A DNA stretch of 64,000 nucleotides from Corynebacterium pollutisoli (GCF_900177745.1 NZ_FXAR01000004.1:186001-250000), one strand, 5' to 3'; numbered from the stretch's first letter, positions 53,600 to 62,957 are shown. Numbers and translations are program-made. The notes: generated by a model from the sequence alone, not told the origin.

Positions 53600-55179
53600 C
53601 AGTCGATCTCCTTCAGGGAATTGGAGCGGACGAGGGTGATGGCGGAGACCACCGCGACCATGATGAAGATCATCAGGGAGATGGCGGAGGCGACGCCGTA
53701 CTGGTTCTCACCCGAGGCGAACGCGATCTTGTAGACGAAGCTGATGAGGATGTCCGTCGCGCCGACTCCGGTGGGGGAGTCGAGATCGCGGGGTCCGCCA
53801 CCGGTGAGCAGGTAGATCACGTTGAAGTTGTTGAAGTTCATCGCGAAGCTGGCCACGAGCAGCGGGCCGACGGCGACCATGAGCAGCGGGAGGGTGATCT
53901 TCCGGAACGTGGTCCACGCCCCGGCGCCGTCGATCTTGGCGGCCTTGTACACGTCGTCCGGGATGGACTGCAGCGCACCGGTGGTGACGAGGAACATGTA
54001 GGGGAAGCCCAGCCACAGGTTGACCATGACGGCGGAGAAGCGGGCGAGCCAGGGGTCGCCGAGCCAGTTGATGTCCGCGCCGCCGAAGAGGATCTGGTTG
54101 AAGAAGCCGAAGTCGGTGTTGAGCAGACCGGCCCAGATGAGGATCGACAGGAAGGCGGGGAAGGCGTACGGCATGATGACCAGCGCGCGGTAGAAGCCGC
54201 GGAACTTCATGTTCGGGTCGTTGAACAGCAGCGCCATGAGCAGGCCGGCGAAGAAGGTCAGGGCGACGGAGAGGAACGCGAAGACGAACGTCCAGGCGGT
54301 GACCTTCATGAAGGGGCCGGCGTAGGTCGAGTCGGCGAAGACCTGCGTGAAGTTGGACAGGCCGACGTTGACGCGCCAGCCGGGGAGGAGTTCCTCGCCG
54401 GACTCGGAGGCGAAGCTGCCGGTGTCGTTGGGGGTGTAGACGGTGCCGTCGGCGGCGATCATGGCGTCCTGCGCCTCGTCGTAACGCATCGTCGAGACGT
54501 AGGTGGTGGAGGTCCGCGCGTCGTTGGTGCGCACGACATCGCCCTCGTCGGGGGACAGCACACGGACGTCGAGGACCTCCTGCTGGCGGGCCATGGCGTC
54601 CTCAGCGGTGAGGACCTCGTAGCCGTCGACGGCGGTGATCCGTCCGTCCTCGACGGTGGCCTCGACGGGGGTCAGTTCCTCGCCGGTGGTGGCGGCGAGG
54701 ACCCGGTCGGCGTCGTCAAGCACGGCGAGGCCGAGGCCGTCGTCGCCGGAGATGACGATGACGGGGCGGGCCGGGGCGTCGGGAACGGGCTCGTCGTACT
54801 TGAGCTCGATCGCCGTGATGGCGTCGTCCTTGGTGGAGTTGTGCCCGTCGCCGTAGTTGGTGAACGCGATGCCCGCGGTGTAGATCACCACGAACACCTG
54901 GAAGATGAGCAGCATGACGGCTGCCGGGTAGAGGTACTTCCAGGGTCGGGTGCGGCGGTCGTTCCAGAAGTAGATGACGTTCGCGCCGATGAGGCCCGCC
55001 ACAAGGAAGACCAGTATGCCCCACTGCCCGGCGAGCCAGGAGGCGGCGATGCCGTAGAAACCGAAGGCGTTGATGGCCGCCATGATGAGGAGCTTGATCG
55101 CCAGACCGGTTCCTGCTTGACGACGCCGCGGGGCCGGCGCCTCATCCGCCACGGGGCGGGAGTCCAGTGTGGTGGTCAC
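53599..55179 (-). CDS. ABC sugar permease, MalF type with large extracytoplasmic loop
   Basis: The 526-aa permease has two N-terminal helix pairs, a long hydrophilic loop (residues about 115-265; for example VVIYTAGIAFTNYGDGHNST just before it) like the P2 loop of E. coli MalF, and six C-terminal helices with the EAA loop DDVYKAAKIDGAGAWTTFRK. The P2-like loop supports a maltose-type substrate. GTG 55179 overlaps the binding-protein stop (GTGA). Probably co-translated with its partner. Confidence 0.88.
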   Translation of the reverse strand: MTTTLDSRPVADEAPAPRRRQAGTGLAIKLLIMAAINAFGFYGIAASWLAGQWGILVFLVAGLIGANVIYFWNDRRTRPWKYLYPAAVMLLIFQVFVVIYTAGIAFTNYGDGHNSTKDDAITAIELKYDEPVPDAPARPVIVISGDDGLGLAVLDDADRVLAATTGEELTPVEATVEDGRITAVDGYEVLTAEDAMARQQEVLDVRVLSPDEGDVVRTNDARTSTTYVSTMRYDEAQDAMIAADGTVYTPNDTGSFASESGEELLPGWRVNVGLSNFTQVFADSTYAGPFMKVTAWTFVFAFLSVALTFFAGLLMALLFNDPNMKFRGFYRALVIMPYAFPAFLSILIWAGLLNTDFGFFNQILFGGADINWLGDPWLARFSAVMVNLWLGFPYMFLVTTGALQSIPDDVYKAAKIDGAGAWTTFRKITLPLLMVAVGPLLVASFAMNFNNFNVIYLLTGGGPRDLDSPTGVGATDILISFVYKIAFASGENQYGVASAISLMIFIMVAVVSAITLVRSNSLKEID

Positions 55180-56438
55180 GATTCAATCGCCCTCTCGATG
55201 TTGGTGATCATGTTGTCCCACAGTTGTTCGGCGTCGCCGGCACCGGTGACGATGCCGTTCTGCGTGGTGCCCCAGAAGTTCCACACCGCACCCATCTGCG
55301 GGATGGACGGCATGGGGGCGCCGTCCTCCTGGGCGATGCGGGCGTACTCGGCGAGCACGGGATCGCCCATGTTGTCGAGTGCCTCCTTGTTGGCGGGGGG
55401 ACGTTGGTTGTTGGAGAACAGCTCGAGCTGGACCTCGGGCTGCGACAGGTAGTTGAGCGCCAGGTCCCGCGCCGCGAGCGGGGAGGAGGAGTTGGCGTTG
55501 ATCATGAAGGAGGACACGCCGACGAACGGGATCGCGGGCTGCCCGCCGGCCGAGGGCACGGAGAGGACCTCGATGTCCATGTCCGCGGCCTGGATGTCCG
55601 GCAGGTTCCAGGGGCCGGCGATGAAGTAGGGGGATTCGCCGTCGATGAAGGCCTGCTTGGAGATGTCCGGGGTCATCGTGACGATGAGGTCGCGGTTGGC
55701 CCCCATCTCGGCGAGGTAGTTGGCAAAGGCGCGGCCCTCGTCGCCGCCCATGCCCAGCTCGGCGGTGTAGGCACCGTCGGCGTCGCGCTCGAAGACCTCG
55801 GCACCGAAGGAGGACTGGATGGGGTAGAGGTGGTACGGATCACCAGAGGCCTCGGACTGGCTGGTGGTGAAGGGATACTTCGCGACGCCCTCGTCCATGA
55901 GCCGGTGGCCCTCGGCGAGGAGATCGTCGAAGGTCTCCGGGGTGTGATCGGTCATCGCGTTGTTCCGCAGGAGGGCGACGTTCTCGATGATGAAGGGCAC
56001 GCCGTAGTAGCGGCCGTCGTACGTGACGGCCTGCAGGGCGATGTCGACGAAGTTGTCCTCCGGGTCGATGAGGTCGACGGGGGATACGGCACCGTTGTTG
56101 ACCACCTGGCCGAGCACGTCGTGCGGGGCCACGATGATGTCGGGGCCTTCCCCGGTGGGGACCTGGGTGAGGAAGTCGGAGAGCATCTGGCCGTTGTAGT
56201 TGCGCTGGATGACGCGGATGCTCACACCCGTGTCCTCCTGGAAACGCTCGGCGACCTTCTCCAGGCCGGGGACCTCGTACTGGGAGGCCCAGATGGTCAG
56301 GGGGCGGGGTCCGCCGAGGAGGGCACCGGAGCCGGCGGCCTGACCGCCACCGCTGCCGCAGGCGGTGAGTGCTCCACCCGCGACGAGCAGTCCGGCCGCG
56401 CCGAGGAACCGGCGGCGGGAGAATCGGGGGGAGGTCAC
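55176..56438 (-). CDS. Sugar-binding lipoprotein, Tat type
   Basis: The 420-aa solute-binding protein (MalE-like) starts SPRFSRRRFLGAAGLLVAGG, a twin-arginine signal, and ends in a lipobox ALTACGS, so it is likely exported folded and lipid-anchored. It has typical segments LTIWASQYEVPGLEKVAERF and IAGPWNLPDIQAADMDIEV. GTG 56438 overlaps the ATPase stop by 4 bp. The substrate cannot be named from sequence; maltose-type sugars are likely by operon architecture. Confidence 0.85.
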   Translation of the reverse strand: MTSPRFSRRRFLGAAGLLVAGGALTACGSGGGQAAGSGALLGGPRPLTIWASQYEVPGLEKVAERFQEDTGVSIRVIQRNYNGQMLSDFLTQVPTGEGPDIIVAPHDVLGQVVNNGAVSPVDLIDPEDNFVDIALQAVTYDGRYYGVPFIIENVALLRNNAMTDHTPETFDDLLAEGHRLMDEGVAKYPFTTSQSEASGDPYHLYPIQSSFGAEVFERDADGAYTAELGMGGDEGRAFANYLAEMGANRDLIVTMTPDISKQAFIDGESPYFIAGPWNLPDIQAADMDIEVLSVPSAGGQPAIPFVGVSSFMINANSSSPLAARDLALNYLSQPEVQLELFSNNQRPPANKEALDNMGDPVLAEYARIAQEDGAPMPSIPQMGAVWNFWGTTQNGIVTGAGDAEQLWDNMITNIERAIES

Positions 56439-57616
56439 TGGGCACGCACCTCATCGGTGCGCAGCGACTCACCGGTCTCGCCGTCGAAGAGGTACAGGGA
56501 CTCGGGCGTGAACCACAGGTCCATGGTGTCGCCGCCGGCCACGCGGGTGGCGTTGGTGAGGCGGGCGACCAGCTCGCCGCCGAGCTCATCGACGCCGGCC
56601 TCGTGGGCGGCCTCGCGGGCGGCGTCGGTGGGCTTCTCCACCTCCGGCGGGGAGAAGTAGACGAAGCGGTCGGCACCGGTGGACTCGACGAGGCTGAGGT
56701 TCGCGGAGATGGTCATGCCCTGGTCGCGCTTCTCCGGGGCGACGAGGTAGGCGTCCTCGAAGGCCTCCGGGCGCAGGCCGAGGATGACGGATTCGGAGGT
56801 GGCGCGGGAGGCGGCGTCGACAAGCGACTCCGGGAGGTGGATGTCACCGAAACCGGTGGAGACCACGTCTCCGCGCAGGCGACCCGGCATGAAGTTCATC
56901 GACGGCGAGCCGATGAAGCTGGCCACGAAGAGGTTGGTGGGGGAGGCGTAGAGCTCGTCGGGGGAGCCGGCCTGCTGGATGACGCCCTTGCGCATGACCA
57001 CGACGCGGTCGCCGAGGGTCATGGCCTCGGTCTGGTCGTGGGTGACGTAGACGGTGGTGACACCGAGGTCCTGCTGGAGGCGGGCGATCTCGGCGCGCAT
57101 CTGGACGCGGAGCTTCGCGTCGAGGTTGGACAGCGGCTCATCCATGAGGAAGACCTTCGGACGGCGGACGATGGCGCGGCCCATGGCCACGCGCTGGCGC
57201 TGACCGCCCGAAAGCTGCGCGGGCTTGCGGTCGAGGTACTCGTCGAGGCCGAGGGAGGCGGAGACCTCCGCGACCTTGTCCTGGATCTCGCTTTTGGGCA
57301 TGCGGGAGAGCTTGAGCGGGAACTCGATGTTCTCGCGGACCGTCATGTGCGGGTAGAGGGCGTAGGACTGGAAGACCATGGCGATGTCGCGGTCGCGGGC
57401 GGAGAGGTCGTTGACGACCTGGTCGTCGAAACGCAGTTCGCCGCCGGTGATGTCCTCGAGTCCGGCGATCATGTTGAGCAGCGTGGACTTTCCGCATCCC
57501 GACGGCCCGACGAGGATGACGAACTCGCCGTCACGGATGTCGAGGTTGGCGTCGGTGATGGCGTGGTAGCCGTTGGGGTACAGCTTGTCCACGTGGTCCA
57601 GGGTGATGGTGGCCAT
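56435..57616 (-). CDS. ABC sugar importer ATPase, MsmX/MalK type
   Basis: The 393-aa ATPase has Walker A VGPSGCGKSTLLNM, Q-loop FQSYALYPHMTVREN, signature LSGGQRQRVAMGRA, Walker B VFLMDEPLSNLDAKLR and a C-terminal TOBE/OB regulatory domain (VILGLRPEAF near residue 290). It is the first gene of the operon; AAGGAATATCG precedes the ATG. The 162-bp gap to the divergent small membrane protein holds both promoters and possible GlxR-type half-sites (TGTGATCTACA at about 57697). Confidence 0.93.
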   Translation of the reverse strand: MATITLDHVDKLYPNGYHAITDANLDIRDGEFVILVGPSGCGKSTLLNMIAGLEDITGGELRFDDQVVNDLSARDRDIAMVFQSYALYPHMTVRENIEFPLKLSRMPKSEIQDKVAEVSASLGLDEYLDRKPAQLSGGQRQRVAMGRAIVRRPKVFLMDEPLSNLDAKLRVQMRAEIARLQQDLGVTTVYVTHDQTEAMTLGDRVVVMRKGVIQQAGSPDELYASPTNLFVASFIGSPSMNFMPGRLRGDVVSTGFGDIHLPESLVDAASRATSESVILGLRPEAFEDAYLVAPEKRDQGMTISANLSLVESTGADRFVYFSPPEVEKPTDAAREAAHEAGVDELGGELVARLTNATRVAGGDTMDLWFTPESLYLFDGETGESLRTDEVRAQ

Positions 57617-57715
57617 TCGATATTCCTTCTGTGGGGGAAGTGCGAACCAATGAGCCCGAGTCTATCTGTGAGGACTGACCATCGGTAGTGTTTGATGTGA
57701 TCTACACCGCAGTGC

Positions 57716-57744
57716 TTGACGTGTCATCACCGCTCGGTTATGTT
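57716..57744 (+). promoter_or_regulatory. Promoter of the small membrane protein at 57779
   Basis: TTGACG (57716-57721), a 17-bp spacer and TATGTT (57739-57744) form a good sigma-A promoter. Just downstream GTTG-N9-CAAC (57742-57758) is an inverted repeat that could be an operator. Confidence 0.65.
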
Positions 57745-57778
57745 GTGGATACGTCAACAACAAGAAAAGGGGAACCCA

Positions 57779-58183
57779 ATGTCCTTCATCTCTGATGCCA
57801 TCCTCCGCGGCGTGACCGGCGCCTTTGTCACCAATTCAGGCGTGGGCAAGATCGGCATGCCCGCCGAGTACTCCGCCGGCGTCCAGCAGGCCGCCGCCTC
57901 CGGTATCCCGGCCCTGGCCAAGCTGCCCTCCGACAAGTTCGGCACCTGGCTCGGCTACGCCGAGACCGCCATCGGCGCCTCCCTGCTAGCCCCCTTCGTC
58001 CCCAACAAGGTGGCCGGCGCCGCCCTCACCGCCTTCTCCGGCGGTCTGCTCTCCATGTACTTCCGCAACCCGGAGAACACCGAGGCCGACGGCATCCGCC
58101 CGTCCCAGGAGGGCATGGCCCTGTCCAAGGACGTCTTCATGCTGGCCATCGGCCTGGCGCTGATGACCCAGGACAAGAAGTAG
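57779..58183 (+). CDS. Small membrane protein (possibly DoxX-like)
   Basis: The 134-aa protein has three or four hydrophobic segments: VTGAFVTNSGVGKIGMP (weak), TAIGASLLAPFVPNKVAGAA, LTAFSGGLLSMYF and KDVFMLAIGLALMTQ. Residues GKIGMPAEYSAGVQQ recall small DoxX-related proteins, but the match is weak. AAAAGGGG precedes the ATG at 57779. It diverges from the sugar-importer operon and could be a co-regulated accessory protein; no evidence proves that. Confidence 0.7.
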   Translation: MSFISDAILRGVTGAFVTNSGVGKIGMPAEYSAGVQQAAASGIPALAKLPSDKFGTWLGYAETAIGASLLAPFVPNKVAGAALTAFSGGLLSMYFRNPENTEADGIRPSQEGMALSKDVFMLAIGLALMTQDKK

Positions 58184-59443
58184 CTACTGCGCCGCAGCGA
58201 TCCGCGTGATCCGGTCCAGCCGGAACATGCGGTCTTCGCTGCGCCGGTGGCAGTAACCGCGCAGCAGTGACCGGTTCACCAGGGAGGGGTTGGTGGCAGT
58301 CCGCTGCGTCTCGACGCCCGCCTCATCCCGGTAGCCGATCTCCACCCCGGTTCCCAGGATCACCGCCTCCGCGAGAATCCGGGACTCCGCGGCCTGGTGG
58401 AACTCGCTCAACTCGGCCTCGGTGCGGGCGATCTCCAGGCGGGTGCGCACCGACAGTGCCGGCAACGCCTCCTCCACCGGGATCCCCAGTGACCGGAGCA
58501 AGGGGGTGGCGTCGCGCCGGGTGGCCATAAGTCCACCGCCGATGACCTGCGGATCGTACTCCGTGAGCAGCGGATCCGATGCCGCACGGGAGCCTGCGAA
58601 CTGCGAGGCGGTGAACTCGTAGAGGTAGGAACGGCCCAGTGCGCGCACGGGGGATTCCGCCTGCACGATGGGGGAGCGGATCTCGAAGTCGGGGTAGGTG
58701 TAGAGCCCTGCGCTGCTCAGGCTGTGGGTGCAGATCCACTGCTCCGGGTCCGTCCCGTGGAGCAGGGCCGCATACTCCGGGACGGGCACGCCCGTCGGAT
58801 CCTTGTCGAGGAAGCGGCGGAGCTGCTCCAGTTCGGGGCCCTTGCTCTGCCAGCCGAGCAGGCGGCAGGTGGCCCGCTGTCCGTCACTGAGGTCGAGTCG
58901 GGTGGCGAAGGGCTGGTCCCGCAGACCCGCCACCTCACGGGCGGCGGCGGCCAGTAGAAAGGCGGGGTCGAGGGGCTCCGACTGTGCCGCGACAGCGTCG
59001 CGGAAGCGCGCCGAGCCGAGGAGGTGCCCGGCGGCCGCCCCGAACGTCGGGTGACCGGCGTAGCTCTGCGGCAGGCTGCGCCGCAGTCGGTGGGCCAGCA
59101 GCGTCAGGGCCGCGGCGCTGCGGGACAGTGACTCCCCGATGTCCACGGTCCAGTCGGTCACGTCGAACACCGGGTAAGCCGGAATCCCTTGTTCGGAGAG
59201 GGTGAGAAGCTCGCGGGAGGGAAGGCGGAAGTGCGTCCCGTCGGTGTCGAGCCGACCCGCCAGTGCCAGGTCATGTAACTGCCATGCGAGTTTGTCGCGG
59301 TGCGCCGGGACCGGCCAGCCGCAGGGGTCGTGGACACGGAGCCGCGCGGCGGCGTCGTCAAGCGTGAACGTCTCGCCGAGGTGCGGCAGGGCGTGGAGAA
59401 GGAGCTCGGCGGGGGTCTGGGCGGGGGAGTTCGTGGGGGTCAT
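58184..59443 (-). CDS. WYL-domain protein
   Basis: The 419-aa protein has an N-terminal winged-helix-like region (ELLLHALPHLGETFTLDDAA, residues about 12-80), a middle part of unknown fold and a C-terminal WYL-like domain (ILGTGVEIGYRDEAGVETQR then LLRGYCHRRSEDRMFRLDRI). WYL proteins are usually ligand-sensing transcription regulators in phage defence, DNA damage or metabolism. ATG 59443 is 6 nt after TAATCT on the minus strand (leaderless). It stands alone and converges on the small membrane gene with no gap. Confidence 0.7.
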   Translation of the reverse strand: MTPTNSPAQTPAELLLHALPHLGETFTLDDAAARLRVHDPCGWPVPAHRDKLAWQLHDLALAGRLDTDGTHFRLPSRELLTLSEQGIPAYPVFDVTDWTVDIGESLSRSAAALTLLAHRLRRSLPQSYAGHPTFGAAAGHLLGSARFRDAVAAQSEPLDPAFLLAAAAREVAGLRDQPFATRLDLSDGQRATCRLLGWQSKGPELEQLRRFLDKDPTGVPVPEYAALLHGTDPEQWICTHSLSSAGLYTYPDFEIRSPIVQAESPVRALGRSYLYEFTASQFAGSRAASDPLLTEYDPQVIGGGLMATRRDATPLLRSLGIPVEEALPALSVRTRLEIARTEAELSEFHQAAESRILAEAVILGTGVEIGYRDEAGVETQRTATNPSLVNRSLLRGYCHRRSEDRMFRLDRITRIAAAQ

Positions 59444-59772
59444 GGCCGCAGATTAGGGCACTCCCCGGACATTGCCCGGGGGCGTTGTTCGAATGTGCTG
59501 GTCAGGGGGTCGAACGTCGGACAGGCACCGTGAGAGCCGCCACAAAGTGTGTTGTGGAACACCTTCCGGTGGGTAAGGTGAGCCAAAGCAAAGAGCGGCT
59601 TGACCTTGTGGTTCGGGTCGCAGGATCGCCCACCGGCATTATCCGGACGAACGTTTAACAAAGATAGGCTTGCCTCACTTAGGGTCGCCTTGTATGGTTC
59701 CCGCTTAGGGTTCCCTAACCTCGCCAGGACGCTGGTTCCACATCGCTCCGACCAAAAGGACAAAACAGACAC
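59444..59772. other. 329-bp intergenic region with iron-responsive promoter
   Basis: The region carries the WYL-gene promoter on its left. On its right are A/T-richer sequences with two DtxR-like sites: a weaker one around 59665 (ATAGGCTTGCCTCA) and a stronger one at 59705-59723. No coding gene is seen. Confidence 0.6.
59705..59723. promoter_or_regulatory. DtxR-type iron box upstream of the siderophore importer
   Basis: TTAGGGTTCCCTAACCTCG matches the 19-bp DtxR consensus TTAGGTTAGSCTAACCTAA at 14 positions and lies 50 bp before the binding-protein gene. DtxR with iron represses such promoters. Confidence 0.7.
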
Positions 59773-60783
59773 ATGGCACGTTTCCGTCACTCCCTGATTG
59801 CCGCCGTCGCGGCCTCCGCCCTCCTGCTGGGTGCCTGCTCCGACGCCTCCGACAGTGACTCCACCGCGAACGAGACCGCCACCACCGCGGCCGCCGACGC
59901 CGGCACCATCACCGTCGAGGACAATCACGGCACCCAGGAGATCGCCCTCCCCGTCGAGGCGATCGCGTCCACGGACAACCGCTCCTTCGAGATCCTCGAC
60001 GCCTGGGGGATCGATCTCGTCGCCGCACCGAAGCAGCTCGTGCCGCACACCGTCGAGGGTTACAAGAACAACGACGACATCATCGACCTGGGCACCCACC
60101 GCGAACCGAACCTCGAGGCCCTGACCGCCGCGCAGCCGGACCTCATCGTCAACGGCCAGCGCTTCGCGCAGCACTACGACGCCGTGGCCAAGCTCAACCC
60201 GAATGCCGCCATCGTCGAGTTCGAGCCGCGCGAGGGCGAGCCGCTCGACGCCGAGCTCAAGCGTCAGGCCGAGGAGCTGGGCAAGATCTTCGGCAAGGAG
60301 TCCGAGGCCGAGCAGCTCATCGCCGACTTCGACGAGGCCCTCGAGCGCGCCAAGGCCGCCTACAACCCGGAGCAGAAGGTCATGGCCGTCAACGTCTCCG
60401 GCGGCACCATCGGCTACATCGCCCCCAAGGTCGGCCGCACCTACGGCCCCGTCTTCGAGATGGTCGGCATGACCCCGGCCCTCGAGGTCGCCAACGCCTC
60501 CGACGACCACCAGGGTGACGACATCTCCGTCGAGGCCATCGCCTCCGCCAACCCGGACTGGATCCTCGTCCTCGACCGCGACGGTGCCACCGACACCCGT
60601 AACACCGACGAGTACGTCGCCGCCTCCCAGGTCATCGAGGAGTCCGACCCGCTGAAGAACGTCACCGCCATCCAGGAGGGGCAGGTCGTCTACGCGCCGG
60701 AGGACACCTACACCAACGAGTCCATCATCACCTACACCGAGATCCTCAACGGCCTGGCCGACGCCTTCGAGGCCGCCAACTAG
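59773..60783 (+). CDS. Siderophore-binding lipoprotein of an iron ABC importer
   Basis: The 336-aa protein has a signal peptide with lipobox LLLGACSD and a class III binding-protein fold: QEIALPVEAIASTDNRSFEI, LDAWGIDLVAAPKQLVP, ALTAAQPDLIVNGQR, and a C-terminal DPLKNVTAIQEGQVVYAPED. It resembles catecholate-type binding proteins (CeuA/YclQ, corynebacterial CiuA group). The position near ftsEX-smpB-ssrA fits the C. glutamicum cg0924-cg0928 region. A DtxR box upstream indicates iron control. Two permeases and an ATPase follow. Confidence 0.9.
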   Translation: MARFRHSLIAAVAASALLLGACSDASDSDSTANETATTAAADAGTITVEDNHGTQEIALPVEAIASTDNRSFEILDAWGIDLVAAPKQLVPHTVEGYKNNDDIIDLGTHREPNLEALTAAQPDLIVNGQRFAQHYDAVAKLNPNAAIVEFEPREGEPLDAELKRQAEELGKIFGKESEAEQLIADFDEALERAKAAYNPEQKVMAVNVSGGTIGYIAPKVGRTYGPVFEMVGMTPALEVANASDDHQGDDISVEAIASANPDWILVLDRDGATDTRNTDEYVAASQVIEESDPLKNVTAIQEGQVVYAPEDTYTNESIITYTEILNGLADAFEAAN

Positions 60784-60803
60784 CCGCCGACTATCGGCTG
60801 AGG

Positions 60804-60822
60804 TTAGGGAAGGGTAAGGTAA
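60804..60822. promoter_or_regulatory. Second DtxR-type box, before the permease genes
   Basis: TTAGGGAAGGGTAAGGTAA in the 46-bp gap matches the DtxR consensus at 13 to 14 of 19 positions. It suggests a second iron-regulated start for the permease-ATPase part. Confidence 0.5.
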
Positions 60823-60829
60823 CCGACCT

Positions 60830-61816
60830 ATGACAACGACTGCGGCGACACGCCGGGACGCGCGGACGAGGAAGAAGCTCTTCGACTGGAAGCTGATTTT
60901 CGGCATCCTCGTGGTCCTCGGCCTGCTCGCCGCGTCGCTGTCGGTCGGTGAGTACGACATCCTCACCACCGACGACGGCTGGGAGATGTTCGCCGCCACC
61001 CGTATCCCGCGCACCATCGCGCTGGTGCTGGCCGGCGCGGCCATGGCCATGTCCGGCCTGGTCATGCAGCTGCTAACCCAGAACCGTTTCGTCGAGCCGA
61101 CGACCACCGGCACCACCGAGTGGGCGGGCCTCGGCCTCCTGGCGGTGACCTACTTCATCCCGGCGGCGACCATCATGGACCGCATGCTGGGCGCGGTGGT
61201 CTTCGCCTTCATCGGCACGATGGTGTTCTTCCTCTTCCTCCGCCGGGTCTCCCTGCGCTCGAGCCTCATCGTCCCGATCATCGGCATCATGCTCGGTGCG
61301 GTGGTCAGCTCCGTCTCCACGTTCTTCGCCCTGCAGACCGACATGCTGCAGAGCCTGGGCGTGTGGTTCGCCGGATCCTTCACGGACATCCTCCGCGGCC
61401 AGTACGAGGTCCTGTGGGTCGTCGTCCTCGTCGTCGTCGCCATCTTCTTCTTCGCCGACCGGCTCACCGTCGCCGGCATGGGTGAGGAGGTCGCCACCAA
61501 CGTCGGCCTCAACTACAACCGCATGGTCCTCATCGGCACCGGCCTCATCGCCATCGCCACCGGCGTGGTCACCGTGGTCGTCGGCAGCCTGCCCTTCCTC
61601 GGCCTCATCGTCCCCAACATCGTCTCGATGTTCCGCGGCGATGACCTGCGTTCCAACCTGCCGTGGGTGGGCCTGCTGGGCATCGGCATCGTCACCGTGT
61701 GTGACCTCATCGGCCGCACCATCATCTCGCCCTTCGAGATCCCGGTCTCGGTGATCCTGGGCATCATCGGTGCGATCGTCTTCGTCACCCTGATCGTGAG
61801 GCAGCGTCGTGGATAA
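60830..61816 (+). CDS. Iron-siderophore ABC permease, subunit 1
   Basis: The 328-aa FecCD-type permease has about nine membrane helices, with the conserved RIPRTIALVLAGAAMAMSG near residue 55 and GLIVPNIVSMFRGDDLR with the ATPase-docking loop near residue 260. ATG 60830 lies 46 bp after the binding-protein gene. It overlaps the second permease by 8 bp, so the two are coupled and probably heterodimerise. Confidence 0.92.
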   Translation: MTTTAATRRDARTRKKLFDWKLIFGILVVLGLLAASLSVGEYDILTTDDGWEMFAATRIPRTIALVLAGAAMAMSGLVMQLLTQNRFVEPTTTGTTEWAGLGLLAVTYFIPAATIMDRMLGAVVFAFIGTMVFFLFLRRVSLRSSLIVPIIGIMLGAVVSSVSTFFALQTDMLQSLGVWFAGSFTDILRGQYEVLWVVVLVVVAIFFFADRLTVAGMGEEVATNVGLNYNRMVLIGTGLIAIATGVVTVVVGSLPFLGLIVPNIVSMFRGDDLRSNLPWVGLLGIGIVTVCDLIGRTIISPFEIPVSVILGIIGAIVFVTLIVRQRRG

Positions 61817-62957
61817 GAACCGTTACGTCGAGAACATGGTCGACGAGTCCACCGCGGACGGCGTCGACAACTACCTGGGCGAGGAGGACCCCCAGGCCCG
61901 CCGTTTCGAGCGGGTCGAGGAGTCCTGGCCGCCGCTGAAGATCAAGCCGCAGTCCGCCCGTCGCGCCGGTGCCTTCCAGGACGCCCGGACCGCCCGGAAG
62001 TACTGGATCGCCCTGGGCGTCATGGTCGCAGCCGGTCTGCTCTTCGCGTTCGGCCTGCTGGCCTGGAACAACCCGATGCCCTTCGGCTCGGAGACGTTCT
62101 GGCTCATCGCCGAGCGGCGTGCCGACGCCGTCATCGCCATGGCCATCGTGGCCGTGTGTCAGGCGGTGGCCACCGTCGCCTTCCAGACGGTGACCAACAA
62201 CCGCATCATCACGCCGTCGATCATGGGCTTCGAGTCCCTGTACACGGCGATCCACACGTCGACGATCTACTTCTTCGGTGCCGCCGGCCTCATCGGGGCG
62301 CGCACGCTGGAGACGTTCCTCGTGCAGCTGGCGCTGATGATCGGCCTCTCGCTCATCCTCTACTCCTGGCTGCTCACGGGCCGGCACTCCAACATGCACG
62401 CGATGCTGCTCGTCGGCATCGTCATCGGTGGTGGCCTGGGGTCGGTGTCCACGTTCATGCAGCGCATGCTCACCCCGAGTGAGTTCGACGTGCTCACCGC
62501 GCGCCTGTTCGGCTCCGTCAACAACGCGGATCCGGCGTACTACCCGATCGCCATCCCACTCATCGTAGTGGCCACGGCGCTGCTGTACTTCAACTCCCGC
62601 AAGCTCAACGTCATCGCCCTGGGGCGCGACACCGCCACCAACCTGGGCCTCAACTACAAGGCCCTGGCGATCTCCACCCTGGTGCTCATCTCGGTGCTCA
62701 TGGCGGTCTCGACCGCTCTTGTGGGCCCGATGACATTCCTCGGATTCCTGGTGGCGACCCTTGCCTACCAATTCGCCGACACCTACGATCACCGTTATCT
62801 ATTCCCCATGGCCGCGGCGATCGGATTCGTCGTGCTCACCGGCGCGTACTTCATCATGAACCACGTCTTCTACGCGCAGGGTGTCGTGTCCATCATCATC
62901 GAGCTCGTCGGTGGTTCCGTGTTCCTCTTCGTCATCCTCCGAAAGGGTCGACTGTGA
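61809..62957 (+). CDS. Iron-siderophore ABC permease, subunit 2
   Basis: The 382-aa FecCD-type permease has an unusual hydrophilic extension of about 60 residues (VDESTADGVDNYLGEEDPQA and so on) before the first helix (YWIALGVMVAAGLLFAFGLL). The rest shows TNNRIITPSIMGFESLYTA and the C-terminal LVGPMTFLGFLVATLAY docking segment. The GTG start lies inside the end of the first permease gene. It overlaps the ATPase gene by 4 bp. Confidence 0.92.
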   Translation: MDKNRYVENMVDESTADGVDNYLGEEDPQARRFERVEESWPPLKIKPQSARRAGAFQDARTARKYWIALGVMVAAGLLFAFGLLAWNNPMPFGSETFWLIAERRADAVIAMAIVAVCQAVATVAFQTVTNNRIITPSIMGFESLYTAIHTSTIYFFGAAGLIGARTLETFLVQLALMIGLSLILYSWLLTGRHSNMHAMLLVGIVIGGGLGSVSTFMQRMLTPSEFDVLTARLFGSVNNADPAYYPIAIPLIVVATALLYFNSRKLNVIALGRDTATNLGLNYKALAISTLVLISVLMAVSTALVGPMTFLGFLVATLAYQFADTYDHRYLFPMAAAIGFVVLTGAYFIMNHVFYAQGVVSIIIELVGGSVFLFVILRKGRL

